A stretch of 6,295 bases of DNA. Source: SIG565 sp964607025 (GTDB lineage: Bacteria; Bacillota; Clostridia; Oscillospirales; Acutalibacteraceae). Position numbers and translations under genes: made by a program. Location of the stretch: NCBI GenBank assembly GCA_964607025.1, contig CAZSIL010000052.1, positions 1-6,295 on the forward strand, written 5' to 3'. The notes beneath the pieces are model-generated. The model searched no databases. It had not been told where the DNA came from and was given only the letters and a program-made list of their open reading frames with translations. Below are positions 1 through 5,288 of the stretch, piece after piece (positions within the stretch are counted from its first letter, which is position 1; each line of letters opens with the position of its first letter).

Positions 1-422
1 TCCGAATCGGCATAAACACCGTTACCCTCAATATTACTAAGCACCAACGTCTGTGTTCCCGAATGCTTTTTTATAGTTTCTCGTATTTCACGTGCGCGTC
101 CAACAATATCCTCATCTACATCGGATTTAAAGCTATCCCACAAATGCTGAAGTGTTTCAAAAAACGCATTATACAGTTCTTCGTGAACATTATCTTTAGA
201 AATATTTCTTACTGCCTTTTTGGTTGTTCTGCCGAACAAAGAATCGATATCTGTATTAAAAACATCTGCGATGATTGGCAAAAGCATAATGTCTGGCATT
301 GTTGTGCCGTTTTCCCATTTAGAAACGGTTTGAGCGGATACGCCTATTATATTTGCAAGCCGTTCTTGTGTGAACTCGGCATCTTTACGAAACTTTGCGA
401 TAATTTCGTTCATATTGTTCAT
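1..422 (-). CDS. XRE-family HTH transcriptional regulator, partial (C-terminus off left edge)
   Basis: The minus-strand frame is open from an ATG at 422 to the window edge, giving 140 codons without a stop, so the C-terminus is missing. Residues about 4-60 form a classic Cro/C1-type helix-turn-helix: FTQERLANIIGVSAQTVSKWENG followed by PDI.LLPIIADVF...DSLFG, the usual five-helix layout with the recognition helix at SAQTVSKWENG. The rest (from about 65) is charged and probably helical, and I do not recognise a domain in it. The start at 422 is supported by GGAGGT at 435-430, seven bases upstream; an internal ATG at 413 is less well placed. Its own promoter and a palindrome lie upstream. Because it sits beyond the tRNA fragment it is probably outside the element, either host chromosome or a neighbouring older element. 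The DNA-binding role is firm; the target is unknown. Confidence 0.88.
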   Translation of the reverse strand, partial: MNNMNEIIAKFRKDAEFTQERLANIIGVSAQTVSKWENGTTMPDIMLLPIIADVFNTDIDSLFGRTTKKAVRNISKDNVHEELYNAFFETLQHLWDSFKSDVDEDIVGRAREIRETIKKHSGTQTLVLSNIEGNGVYADS

Positions 423-446
423 ACAACATACCTCCATAAGTATTCA

Positions 447-458
447 ATAAGCGCTTAT
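447..458. promoter_or_regulatory. Candidate operator: perfect 12-bp palindrome
   Basis: ATAAGCGCTTAT is a perfect palindrome placed just downstream of the predicted transcription start of the XRE gene. A dimeric HTH protein bound there would block its own promoter, so autoregulation is a reasonable inference. A half-site ATAAG also occurs at 436-440. Only the palindrome and its position are seen; binding is inferred. Confidence 0.5.
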
Positions 459-467
459 CTTGATTTC

Positions 468-496
468 ATTATATCACCCTCATACAATAATAACAA
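468..496 (-). promoter_or_regulatory. Promoter of the XRE regulator
   Basis: Read on the minus strand there is a perfect TATAAT (-10) at 473-468 and a TTGTTA (-35, four of six consensus bases) at 496-491, with a 17-base spacer. Transcription would start near 461, about 39 bases upstream of the ATG at 422, with the ribosome site in between. Confidence 0.7.
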
Positions 497-532
497 TAAC
501 CTTACAAGCGAAAAAAACACTTAAACAGATAC

Positions 533-557
533 GAGGCTGTCTCATTAAGACAGCCTC
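533..557. terminator. Strong hairpin, probable terminator
   Basis: GAGGCTGTCT (533-542) and AGACAGCCTC (548-557) form a perfect 10-bp stem with a five-base loop. On the plus strand it is followed by TTTCGTTT; on the minus strand T-rich sequence comes only after a gap. It could terminate transcription in either direction between the XRE promoter and the tRNA remnant. No plus-strand gene ends here, so its original client was probably a minus-strand tRNA or element transcript. Confidence 0.5.
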
Positions 558-564
558 TTTCGTT

Positions 565-585
565 TGGTTGCGGGGACAGGAGTCG
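565..585 (-). repeat. 21-bp duplicate of the tRNA-fMet 3' end
   Basis: These 21 bases are identical to 714-734, the CCA end, acceptor strand and half of the T-arm of the tRNA fragment. The match stops inside the T-loop. The 45 or so bases beyond it on the minus strand do not complete a tRNA, and no matching 5' acceptor strand is seen. It could be the scar of an earlier integration at the same tRNA or the end of the palindromic repeat it overlaps. Confidence 0.75.
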
Positions 586-660
586 CCCGTCTGCGGACGG
601 AGCTGTGGTGCGGTCTGACAGTCCCCCGGACTGTCATTCAACACGCACCCTTCGACTCCT
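578..660. repeat. Multi-branched palindromic repeat, MITE/REP-like
   Basis: The ends AGGAGTCG (578-585) and CGACTCCT (653-660) are inverted repeats. Inside are a hairpin CCGTC/GACGG (587-591 with 596-600), a stem GGTGCG/CGCACC (607-612 with 644-649), and enclosed by that a perfect hairpin GACAGTCC/GGACTGTC (617-624 with 628-635). Together they give a nested, branched fold, and the stretch is visibly more GC-rich than its surroundings. From memory, and not checked, peptides encoded by similar sequence turn up as spurious small proteins in many clostridial genomes, which would fit a dispersed non-coding repeat. No gene is called here. Confidence 0.6.
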
Positions 661-670
661 CCCATAATTC

Positions 671-705
671 AAAAACGAAAAACAGCCATCTTACGATGAC
701 TGTTT
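671..705 (-). terminator. Intrinsic terminator behind the tRNA fragment
   Basis: On the minus strand an 11-bp stem (705-695 with 690-680, one G-U pair) with a GTAA tetraloop is followed by TTTCGTTTTT. It starts nine bases after the CCA end of the tRNA fragment, the normal place for a tRNA gene terminator. Confidence 0.65.
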
Positions 706-713
706 TCCATTTC

Positions 714-758
714 TGGTTGCGGGGACAGGAGTCGAACCTGCGACCTCCGGGTTATGAG
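714..758 (-). tRNA. 3' fragment of initiator tRNA-fMet(CAU), attachment-site remnant
   Basis: On the minus strand this matches tRNA positions 32-76: anticodon CAT (756-754), AACCC of the anticodon stem, variable loop AGGTC, T-arm with loop TTCGACT, acceptor CCCCGCA and ACCA. The CCC at 39-41 (partner of the initiator GGG) and A at position 72 are hallmarks of initiator tRNA. Similarity ends abruptly in the anticodon loop: the sequence at 759 and beyond has no anticodon 5' strand, D-arm or acceptor partner, so this is not a working tRNA. It is best read as the duplicated tRNA end made by a tyrosine recombinase crossing over in the anticodon region. Confidence 0.85.
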
Positions 759-772
759 AGGCGTTTTCGAAG

Positions 773-848
773 TGCCACCTGTCTAACAAAGGCTTAACAA
801 AGCGGGTTTTGGGGTGTTAGTTTTCGACCAGTTAACCGACCTACCACC
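773..848 (-). repeat. Copy C (degenerate) of the structured intergenic repeat
   Basis: TGCCACCTGTC at 773-783 matches the outer arm of copies A and B, and the minus-strand extension CAGGTGGCACTTC resembles CAGGTGTCACTTC of copy A. At the far side ACCAGTT..CGAC (about 827-839) resembles ACCAGTTTTACGAC of copy A, but the following AGGTGGCA arm is replaced by unrelated sequence. The two arms therefore no longer pair. It lies beyond the integrase, next to the attachment site. Confidence 0.4.
784..802. repeat. Direct repeat, candidate integrase arm-binding sites
   Basis: TAACAAAG occurs at 784-791 and again at 795-802, a period of 11 bp (about one helical turn). A related inverted piece, GTTAG, is at 816-820. 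Short direct repeats between an attachment core and the integrase gene are typical binding sites for the N-terminal arm-binding domain of this integrase class. Binding is inferred. Confidence 0.4.
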
Positions 849-850
849 AC

Positions 851-865
851 AAAAAGCGCCTTTTT
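851..865. terminator. Weak hairpin downstream of the integrase
   Basis: AAAAAG (851-856) and CTTTTT (860-865) form a six-base, mostly A-T stem with a three-base loop, about 10 bases past the integrase stop. The thymines are part of the stem, so it would be a poor terminator. Integrase transcripts may read through to the stronger hairpins at 671-705 and 533-557. Confidence 0.25.
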
Positions 866-875
866 AATTTTAAAC

Positions 876-2018
876 CTATACTCGTTTGAGCATAATCAAA
901 TCTAACTTTTCTGCCGCTTCTATATCCATTTCGGGTAGTACGTGAGTATATGTATTTAAGGTTATATTTACATCGGAATGACCTAACCTCTGTTGTACTA
1001 CTTTGGGATTAACACCTGCACGAATAAGCGCAGTTGCGTTACTGTGTCTTAAATCGTGTAAGCGTATTTTGGGCAAATTATGAGCATCCAGAAATCTTCT
1101 CCATTTTTGGGACATAGAATCGGGGCAAAATGGAGAACCGTCCTCTTTATGTATTACAAAGTTAAGATTTTGAAAGCTACCTTTATACTCAAATGCATCA
1201 TTCATATATTTAAGTCTTGCTGATTTTAGTTCATCCATAACATCACTACCCAAATATATGTCGCGTACACCTGCTTCGCTTTTAGGTGGCTTTATTATAT
1301 ATCCATCCTCACCACGTACCAGATTATTTCTGACTTTAAGAAGATTTTTTTCAAAATCTATATCATCCCACCTAAGAGCAAGTAATTCTCCACGTCTTAA
1401 ACCAACCATTACCAATAATAGTATTGGTAAATACATATCCGTATCTTTAGCTGTATCAAGAACAGTATGTATCATTTCGGTAGGATATACATTTGCTCTA
1501 TATTTTTTGAGTTTCGGTAGCTCTACTGCTTCGCAAGGATTATACGGAATTAGACGGAGTTTAACTGCTTTTTTCATAGCAGCATTGATATTGTTGAAAG
1601 CATCTCGAATGTTTTTAGGTGCTAACTCTTTTTCTATCATATCATTAACCATTCTTTGTATATGTTCTGGTCTTAATGATTTTATAAGTATGTCGCCAAT
1701 AGCAGGTTTGATATAACACTTAATTTTAGTTTTATAACCTACCCTTGTAGTTTCCTCTATGTTTGGTAAATAGTTTTCTAACCATTCGTCCATCCATTCG
1801 GAAACTTTCTTATTATTTCTTTGAGTAAGTTTGCCTTGCTCCATTTCAGTAATCATTTTGTGCATAACCGACTTGGCTTCTCGTTTACTGCCCTTAACGT
1901 TCTTATATGCACGAATACGCTTACCAGTTAATGAATCGTAACCGCCTTCGATAGTGATTTGATAACTAATACCTGATTTGGTTTTCATTTCTCTGATATT
2001 GCCTGTCGCCATAATCAT
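876..2018 (-). CDS. int: Tyrosine recombinase / integrase
   Basis: A 380-residue site-specific recombinase that would integrate and excise this element at tRNA-fMet. Residues 5-65 look like the AP2-like arm-binding domain (GNIREMKTKSGISYQITIE..., then a helix ending in a Q-G-K turn). Residues about 70-165 are the SAM-like core-binding domain. The catalytic domain follows from about 175 with all expected residues: R208 in GLRRGE, K246 in PPKSEAG, H321 and R324 in LHDLRH, H347 in LGH, and nucleophile Y357 in NTYTHV. Length is normal for the family and the gene looks intact. The ATG at 2018 shares one base with the excisionase stop (TAATG), implying translational coupling; AAAGGA lies in the end of the upstream gene. 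A second ATG at 2012 is better spaced from that site and could be used instead. Confidence 0.95.
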   Translation of the reverse strand: MIMATGNIREMKTKSGISYQITIEGGYDSLTGKRIRAYKNVKGSKREAKSVMHKMITEMEQGKLTQRNNKKVSEWMDEWLENYLPNIEETTRVGYKTKIKCYIKPAIGDILIKSLRPEHIQRMVNDMIEKELAPKNIRDAFNNINAAMKKAVKLRLIPYNPCEAVELPKLKKYRANVYPTEMIHTVLDTAKDTDMYLPILLLVMVGLRRGELLALRWDDIDFEKNLLKVRNNLVRGEDGYIIKPPKSEAGVRDIYLGSDVMDELKSARLKYMNDAFEYKGSFQNLNFVIHKEDGSPFCPDSMSQKWRRFLDAHNLPKIRLHDLRHSNATALIRAGVNPKVVQQRLGHSDVNITLNTYTHVLPEMDIEAAEKLDLIMLKRV

Positions 2019-2236
2019 TACTTCCTTTCAATTATTTGGTATATAGGTCTTTTGCTGATTTTTTTCTTAACAGATTTTTGGGGATACAGAGCTTCATTAA
2101 GTTTGCTTTCAAGAACCCTGTACTGTCTGCCTATTTTTACACTATCCAATGAATATTTTACATAGTGCAAAGCCGTATCATAGGATATACTAAGCATTTC
2201 TGCTATTTCGGTTACGGTTAAATATTTATCTTTCAT
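2018..2236 (-). CDS. xis: Excisionase-like small HTH protein (MerR/HTH_17 type)
   Basis: A 72-residue protein with an N-terminal winged-helix pattern: YLTVTEIAEMLSISYDTALHYVK, followed by a hairpin with IGRQYRV and a helix KLNEAL. This is the signature of the HTH_17/excisionase family, small proteins that bend attachment-site DNA and bias the integrase toward excision, or act as local regulators. The C-terminal tail (VKKKISKRP...ERK) is strongly basic. The start at 2236 has AAAGGA about ten bases upstream. Its stop overlaps the integrase start by one base, so the two proteins are probably made from one message in a fixed ratio. The recombination directionality role comes from family and position, not from direct evidence; an AlpA-like activator is the alternative. 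Confidence 0.75.
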   Translation of the reverse strand: MKDKYLTVTEIAEMLSISYDTALHYVKYSLDSVKIGRQYRVLESKLNEALYPQKSVKKKISKRPIYQIIERK

Positions 2237-2296
2237 TTAATAACCATCCTTTCCCTTTAATGATATATATTTATCTTTTTTGAAATTTCGGGAGTA

Positions 2297-2364
2297 TGCC
2301 ACCTGCCACAAAATGATTTTTGCCTTGCTAATTCTGGCTAAACCAGCACTTGCGGCAGGCGGCA
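2297..2364 (-). repeat. Copy B of the structured intergenic repeat (14-bp stem)
   Basis: The arms at 2364-2351 (TGCCGCCTGCCGCA on the minus strand) and 2310-2297 (TGTGGCAGGTGGCA) pair over all 14 positions as minus-strand RNA, using two G-U pairs. On the plus strand these two positions are A-C mismatches. Inside the 40-base loop is a further hairpin CTGG/CCAG (2334-2337 with 2343-2346). Each arm is a 7-base unit written twice (TGCCACC TGCCACA on the plus strand). The outer 5' arm starts 13 bases after the upstream gene's stop. There is no T-run after the stem, so it is not an ordinary terminator. Confidence 0.7.
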
Positions 2365-2377
2365 ATCGTTTTAGTTT

Positions 2378-2914
2378 TTACCAATCCAAATTAGATGCGT
2401 CGTCTTGTTCGCCTTCGATAAAGTCTTCTATATCGAACGGCATACGTTGTTTAAAACCTCCGATGTCGGATTTATCATAAGCCAGCGATATATATTCTGT
2501 GATACCGATGACATCGTCGATTTCGAAATTGTCCGCATCCAGTGCATCCGCCATCGAGTCAACAAATGCTTCATAAAAGAGTGAATTTTCTGGATACACT
2601 TGTTTAATGTAATACGAATCGATTTTAGTATCTTTAGGAAGTTTGCCGTTTACTTTTTTATAACACATAATCGCATCCATAAACTTATAACCAACCTCAA
2701 GTGCTGTCTTTCCTGTGCTTGTTGTCATAAATCTTGCATACTTTATCTCTGAAAAATAATTACCTGCAGGGATTTCATCGTAAAAAGGAAATTTATATTT
2801 ACTATACCCTGTACTTCTTAAGCGATTTTCATTTTTATTATTTATCTTAGTCTTTGGCTCAAGTTCTGTTTTGTTTTGTTTCTTTTTCTTAATGTTTCTT
2901 TTTATGCCATACAT
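2378..2914 (-). CDS. Hypothetical protein, possible OB-fold single-strand DNA-binding protein
   Basis: A 178-residue protein that I do not recognise by name. Residues 1-35 are basic and low-complexity (NIKKKKQNKTE...). Residues 47-80 (EIPAGNYFSEIKYARFMTTS then GKTALEVGYKFMD) have the alternating strand-turn-strand pattern seen in OB-fold phage ssDNA-binding proteins of the DUF669 kind. A helical stretch follows (FYEAFVDSMADAL, 113-125), then DDVIGITEYISLAYD with a GG turn and GFKQRMPF, again strand-like. The C-terminus is acidic and ends in an aromatic (FIEGEQDDASNLDW), as in SSB proteins, whose acidic tip recruits partners. It directly follows the helicase gene, fitting a replication accessory role. 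The start is set by AAGGAGG at 2930-2924, nine bases upstream. The gene is secure; the function is inference only. Confidence 0.85.
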   Translation of the reverse strand: MYGIKRNIKKKKQNKTELEPKTKINNKNENRLRSTGYSKYKFPFYDEIPAGNYFSEIKYARFMTTSTGKTALEVGYKFMDAIMCYKKVNGKLPKDTKIDSYYIKQVYPENSLFYEAFVDSMADALDADNFEIDDVIGITEYISLAYDKSDIGGFKQRMPFDIEDFIEGEQDDASNLDW

Positions 2915-2954
2915 AATATATTGCCTCCTTAATATTTTAATGGGGTTGTTGAAG

Positions 2955-3023
2955 TGACACCTGACACAATCCTATGTTTTCGTTTGATTTATAAATGCAA
3001 AACCAGTTTTACGACAGGTGGCA
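2955..3023 (-). repeat. Copy A of the structured intergenic repeat
   Basis: The arms at 3023-3010 (TGCCACCTGTCGTA on the minus strand) and 2968-2955 (TGTGTCAGGTGTCA) pair as minus-strand RNA with ten Watson-Crick and two G-U pairs and two mismatches; the plus strand loses both G-U pairs. The loop is 41 bases, almost the same as in copy B, and shares GC..AAACCAG next to the right arm. The plus-strand left arm is a tandem of TGACACC and TGACACA. The 5' arm begins only four bases after the rep stop codon, and the stem is followed by an ordinary ribosome site for the next gene rather than a T-run. Confidence 0.65.
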
Positions 3024-3027
3024 AAAT

Positions 3028-4446
3028 TCAATTCACGGCTTTCTTGATAATTTTGATATGTGTACCATCTGCGTACGTATCGTCAATATTGATAGTCAAT
3101 CCTACTGCTGAAAAAGATGCATATTCAGCTCTCAACCTACGGCTGAAATGCGAAGCAGAATTAGGCAATGCCGCCTTATTCGGGGTAGCGTTTCGAATGG
3201 CGTTATAAACTTTTGTTACGGTGCCTTCGATGCTTTTGCTGGCAATGCCACACATATAGTCTTTAACTGCCAATACTATGTCGGAATTAGAGCGCGCTTT
3301 GTTCAGAGCAGTTATGTTATCTTCGTAAATCCTGCGAAATTCGCTTTCTTCAACACCTAATGCAATAGCAATGGCAAGCATATCAAGATACGACTCCGCC
3401 ATTCGAGGAAGATGGGAAGGTTCTAAATCATTGATGATTTTCATAGCCGACGACAAAGTATTAAAAATCGCGCCAAGGATATAAGGGCGGTCCTCGTTAA
3501 ACCTTGTTGCAATGTCGCTATCGGTTTTTCTTTGAGTGCTGGTGATTTTGTGAAGTTTCAAGAGTAAACAACGATCAGCAAAATCCGACTCCGAAGGAGC
3601 AATATCAATGCCGTTCATGACGATTGTATTGTGCAAATCAAAAACAGCCATCGAATTCGTGGTGAAATATTCACGCTTAGTGTACGTCGAACCAGTGATA
3701 GCTGCACAGAGCACATCAGACGAGTCCTTACTGATGTCCGCCACGTTATCGAAGGCAACGAGGTAGGTATTAGTTAACGTTGTTAAAAGCGCATCGGATT
3801 TGTTGGGAAATACTACCGACTCTGCTTTGGACGGATCAAGAATATTTCTTATCATTTTGCTCAACGTACTCTTACCGCATCCTTTTTCAGCCATAATAAG
3901 TAGCGCGGAATGGTTTCCGCTGCAAAAAGCTTGTACCAGCCAAGTTGCAAAAAGGATTTTGCTGTCCCTGTCGGTGTTGATGTATTTGTCCAGAATAGAC
4001 AACAGATTTTCTTTTGTTTCACAAGGTTTGATTTGTTCTCTTGTTTCTGCAGTTGCAATGAACTTATTCTTAGTAGCATTGACAATCTGCCAACCCTGGG
4101 AATTTATCTGGACGCAATTACGGTGTCTATCATAGAGGGAATATTCAATCAGCCCGCTTAACAAGTTTCCTGCTGTACGAACTCTTGGGTCAATTCGGTC
4201 AGTAATGCCTTGATTGTTGTTATAATCGCTGATGGCTTCAACCACTTCTTTGGCGGACTCGTAGTTTTTGTTGTCGGGAAGATATATAGCGCGCAGAAAA
4301 CTTTCGAAATAAGGTGATTTAATCGACACAAGCCGATACTTCTTACGGCATGTGTCCTCATCATAAATAAAATATTCAGCAAAGATTTGGTTGCTATCCT
4401 CGGTATGAACATAAAATTCAATGCCCTCTAAATTTTTGAATTGCAT
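3028..4446 (-). CDS. Putative replication protein: D5/SF3-like helicase ATPase
   Basis: A 472-residue ATPase likely to unwind DNA when the element replicates. Walker A is AEKGCGKST (186-194). A Walker B-like strand is YLVAFDN (228-234), with DN in place of the common DE/DD. A sensor-1 type Asn follows in NTIVMNG (N278), and R292 in ADRC is a candidate arginine finger. The C-terminal part (about 385-465, with HFSRRLR) resembles the winged-helix tail of phage/plasmid P4- and D5-type primase-helicases. The N-terminal 160 residues contain no primase motif I can see, so priming may come from elsewhere. The preferred start at 4446 has AAAGGA nine bases upstream; an in-frame ATG at 4527 would add 27 residues but overlaps the predicted -10 box. 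It is the first gene of the minus-strand module ending in int. The ATPase assignment is good, the exact family less so. Confidence 0.75.
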   Translation of the reverse strand: MQFKNLEGIEFYVHTEDSNQIFAEYFIYDEDTCRKKYRLVSIKSPYFESFLRAIYLPDNKNYESAKEVVEAISDYNNNQGITDRIDPRVRTAGNLLSGLIEYSLYDRHRNCVQINSQGWQIVNATKNKFIATAETREQIKPCETKENLLSILDKYINTDRDSKILFATWLVQAFCSGNHSALLIMAEKGCGKSTLSKMIRNILDPSKAESVVFPNKSDALLTTLTNTYLVAFDNVADISKDSSDVLCAAITGSTYTKREYFTTNSMAVFDLHNTIVMNGIDIAPSESDFADRCLLLKLHKITSTQRKTDSDIATRFNEDRPYILGAIFNTLSSAMKIINDLEPSHLPRMAESYLDMLAIAIALGVEESEFRRIYEDNITALNKARSNSDIVLAVKDYMCGIASKSIEGTVTKVYNAIRNATPNKAALPNSASHFSRRLRAEYASFSAVGLTINIDDTYADGTHIKIIKKAVN

Positions 4447-4470
4447 ATCTATTCGTCCTTTCTTTTTATA

Positions 4471-4484
4471 GGCGGAAAACCGCC
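4471..4484 (-). promoter_or_regulatory. Hairpin in the rep mRNA leader
   Basis: GGCGG (4471-4475) and CCGCC (4480-4484) form a five-base G-C stem with a four-base loop, about 25 bases upstream of the rep start codon. It has no T-run on the minus strand, so it would affect leader folding rather than termination. Its role is unknown. Confidence 0.35.
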
Positions 4485-4525
4485 CGTATTTGAAATTTTT
4501 AGTATTGCAAGATGGTGAGAATTGC

Positions 4526-4553
4526 ATTATAATTTAGGCGCCACAACACAATC
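4526..4553 (-). promoter_or_regulatory. Probable promoter of the rep-ssb-xis-int module
   Basis: A perfect TATAAT lies at 4531-4526 on the minus strand. The best -35 at 16 bases spacing is GATTGT (4553-4548), a poor match, suggesting a regulated or activator-dependent promoter. Transcription would start near 4519, leaving a leader of about 70 bases before the ATG at 4446. This is the reason for rejecting the start at 4527. Confidence 0.5.
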
Positions 4554-4588
4554 ACCCTTGCAAACATATTTTAGGACACCATAAGGAT

Positions 4589-4598
4589 AATTGCAATT
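4589..4598. promoter_or_regulatory. Palindrome in the divergent control region
   Basis: AATTGCAATT is a perfect 10-bp palindrome between the divergent rep and HTH genes, and GAATTGCATT recurs over the rep -10 region (4520-4529). These could be operator sites for the plus-strand HTH protein, but 10-bp A-T rich palindromes are common by chance. Weak -35/-10-like sequences for the plus strand are present nearby (TTGCAA at 4591, TATATA at 4611), but the spacing is poor. Confidence 0.3.
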
Positions 4599-4700
4599 TG
4601 CTTGCTGTTTTATATAGCCAAAGTAGGATATTACACACCGATTTTGCCGACGATGTCCTTGCCAAAAGGCAAATTAAAATAATTTTTCGGAGGACTTTTT

Positions 4701-5285
4701 ATGCCTAAAAAAGGTATCTCAAGATGCAACCAAAAACACAGTTTAACGAAAAATACAGACCGTGAAATAGTCTTCGATTATTTGAATAAATTGAAGCCAA
4801 ACGGTGCTACCAAGAAACAAATTTGTGAAAAAACTGGTCTTTCAAAAAGTAAGGTTAGACGTCAGTTAGACATCCTTCAAGAGAAACCACAACCATATGG
4901 TAATAAAAGTTACTATGTTATACGAGAAGGATATATCTATAAAGTTGAAGTACATAATCAAGATGGTAGTATCATAAATTATGGGAAATTCACACGTACC
5001 GCATCTAAAGCTTATGAAAACCTAAAAACTGCTATAAGCGATGCTAATGCATTAACAGCAAAAGAAGCAACACCAGTTAACGATGCGGTTATTCTATACC
5101 CAATGAAAAAAAGAGCCAGAAAACACATCAAAGCATTGATAACTGAGTCTTTTGGAACAAATATTAAAGATATTTTTGTTGTTGATAAAGGCTTATATTT
5201 GATATTGTCAACCGATGACAAAAATCGTTTTAAAGAAACGAAACAAATCTTATATGAATTATATAAAGAATGTGCAGAGGTATAG
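4701..5285 (+). CDS. HTH (winged-helix) DNA-binding protein, hypothetical
   Basis: A 194-residue protein, the only plus-strand gene in the element part of the window. The first 20 residues are basic. Residues about 20-60 form a winged-helix/HTH: EIVFDYLNKL, then ATKKQICEKTGLSKSKVRRQLDIL, like the MarR/ArsR and initiator-type wH folds. A small strand pair follows (KSYYVIREGYIYKVEV). The C-terminal part (127-194) has a strand, long helix, strand and helix pattern (VILYPMKKRARKHIKALI, DIFVVDKGLYLILS) which I do not recognise. The start has GGAGG seven bases upstream. Divergent orientation to rep makes it a good candidate for the repressor or switch of the replication module, but it could also be an initiator-like or accessory protein. 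It has its own strong terminator. Function is inferred from fold and position only. Confidence 0.85.
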   Translation: MPKKGISRCNQKHSLTKNTDREIVFDYLNKLKPNGATKKQICEKTGLSKSKVRRQLDILQEKPQPYGNKSYYVIREGYIYKVEVHNQDGSIINYGKFTRTASKAYENLKTAISDANALTAKEATPVNDAVILYPMKKRARKHIKALITESFGTNIKDIFVVDKGLYLILSTDDKNRFKETKQILYELYKECAEV

Positions 5286-5288
5286 CGG

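Noticed and set aside
63..524. Plus-strand frame of 153 codons
   Set aside because: It lies antisense to the XRE regulator, which has a clear HTH domain, ribosome site and promoter.
586..660. Possible complete second tRNA upstream of the 565-585 match
   Set aside because: No 5' acceptor strand, D-arm or anticodon arm can be folded with the 3' end; only the terminal 21 bases are tRNA-like.
480..665. Minus-strand frame of 61 codons over the palindromic repeat
   Set aside because: It is made of the branched repeat, a hairpin and promoter sequence, with no ribosome site; similar frames are usually annotation artefacts.
564..797. Plus-strand frame of 77 codons across the tRNA fragment
   Set aside because: It contains GQESNLRPPGYE, the typical chance translation of a tRNA antisense strand, and covers structured non-coding repeats.
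2297..3023. Repeats A and B as a CRISPR array or as ordinary terminators
   Set aside because: Only two or three diverged copies separated by a whole gene, with no regular spacers; stems lack a T-run on either strand.
3800..4421. Several frames of 70-110 codons on both strands inside rep
   Set aside because: They are shadows of the ATPase gene, which carries Walker motifs in its own frame.
4447..4527. Longer rep start at 4527 adding 27 residues
   Set aside because: The ATG coincides with the predicted -10 box and has no ribosome site; the ATG at 4446 has AAAGGA at good distance.
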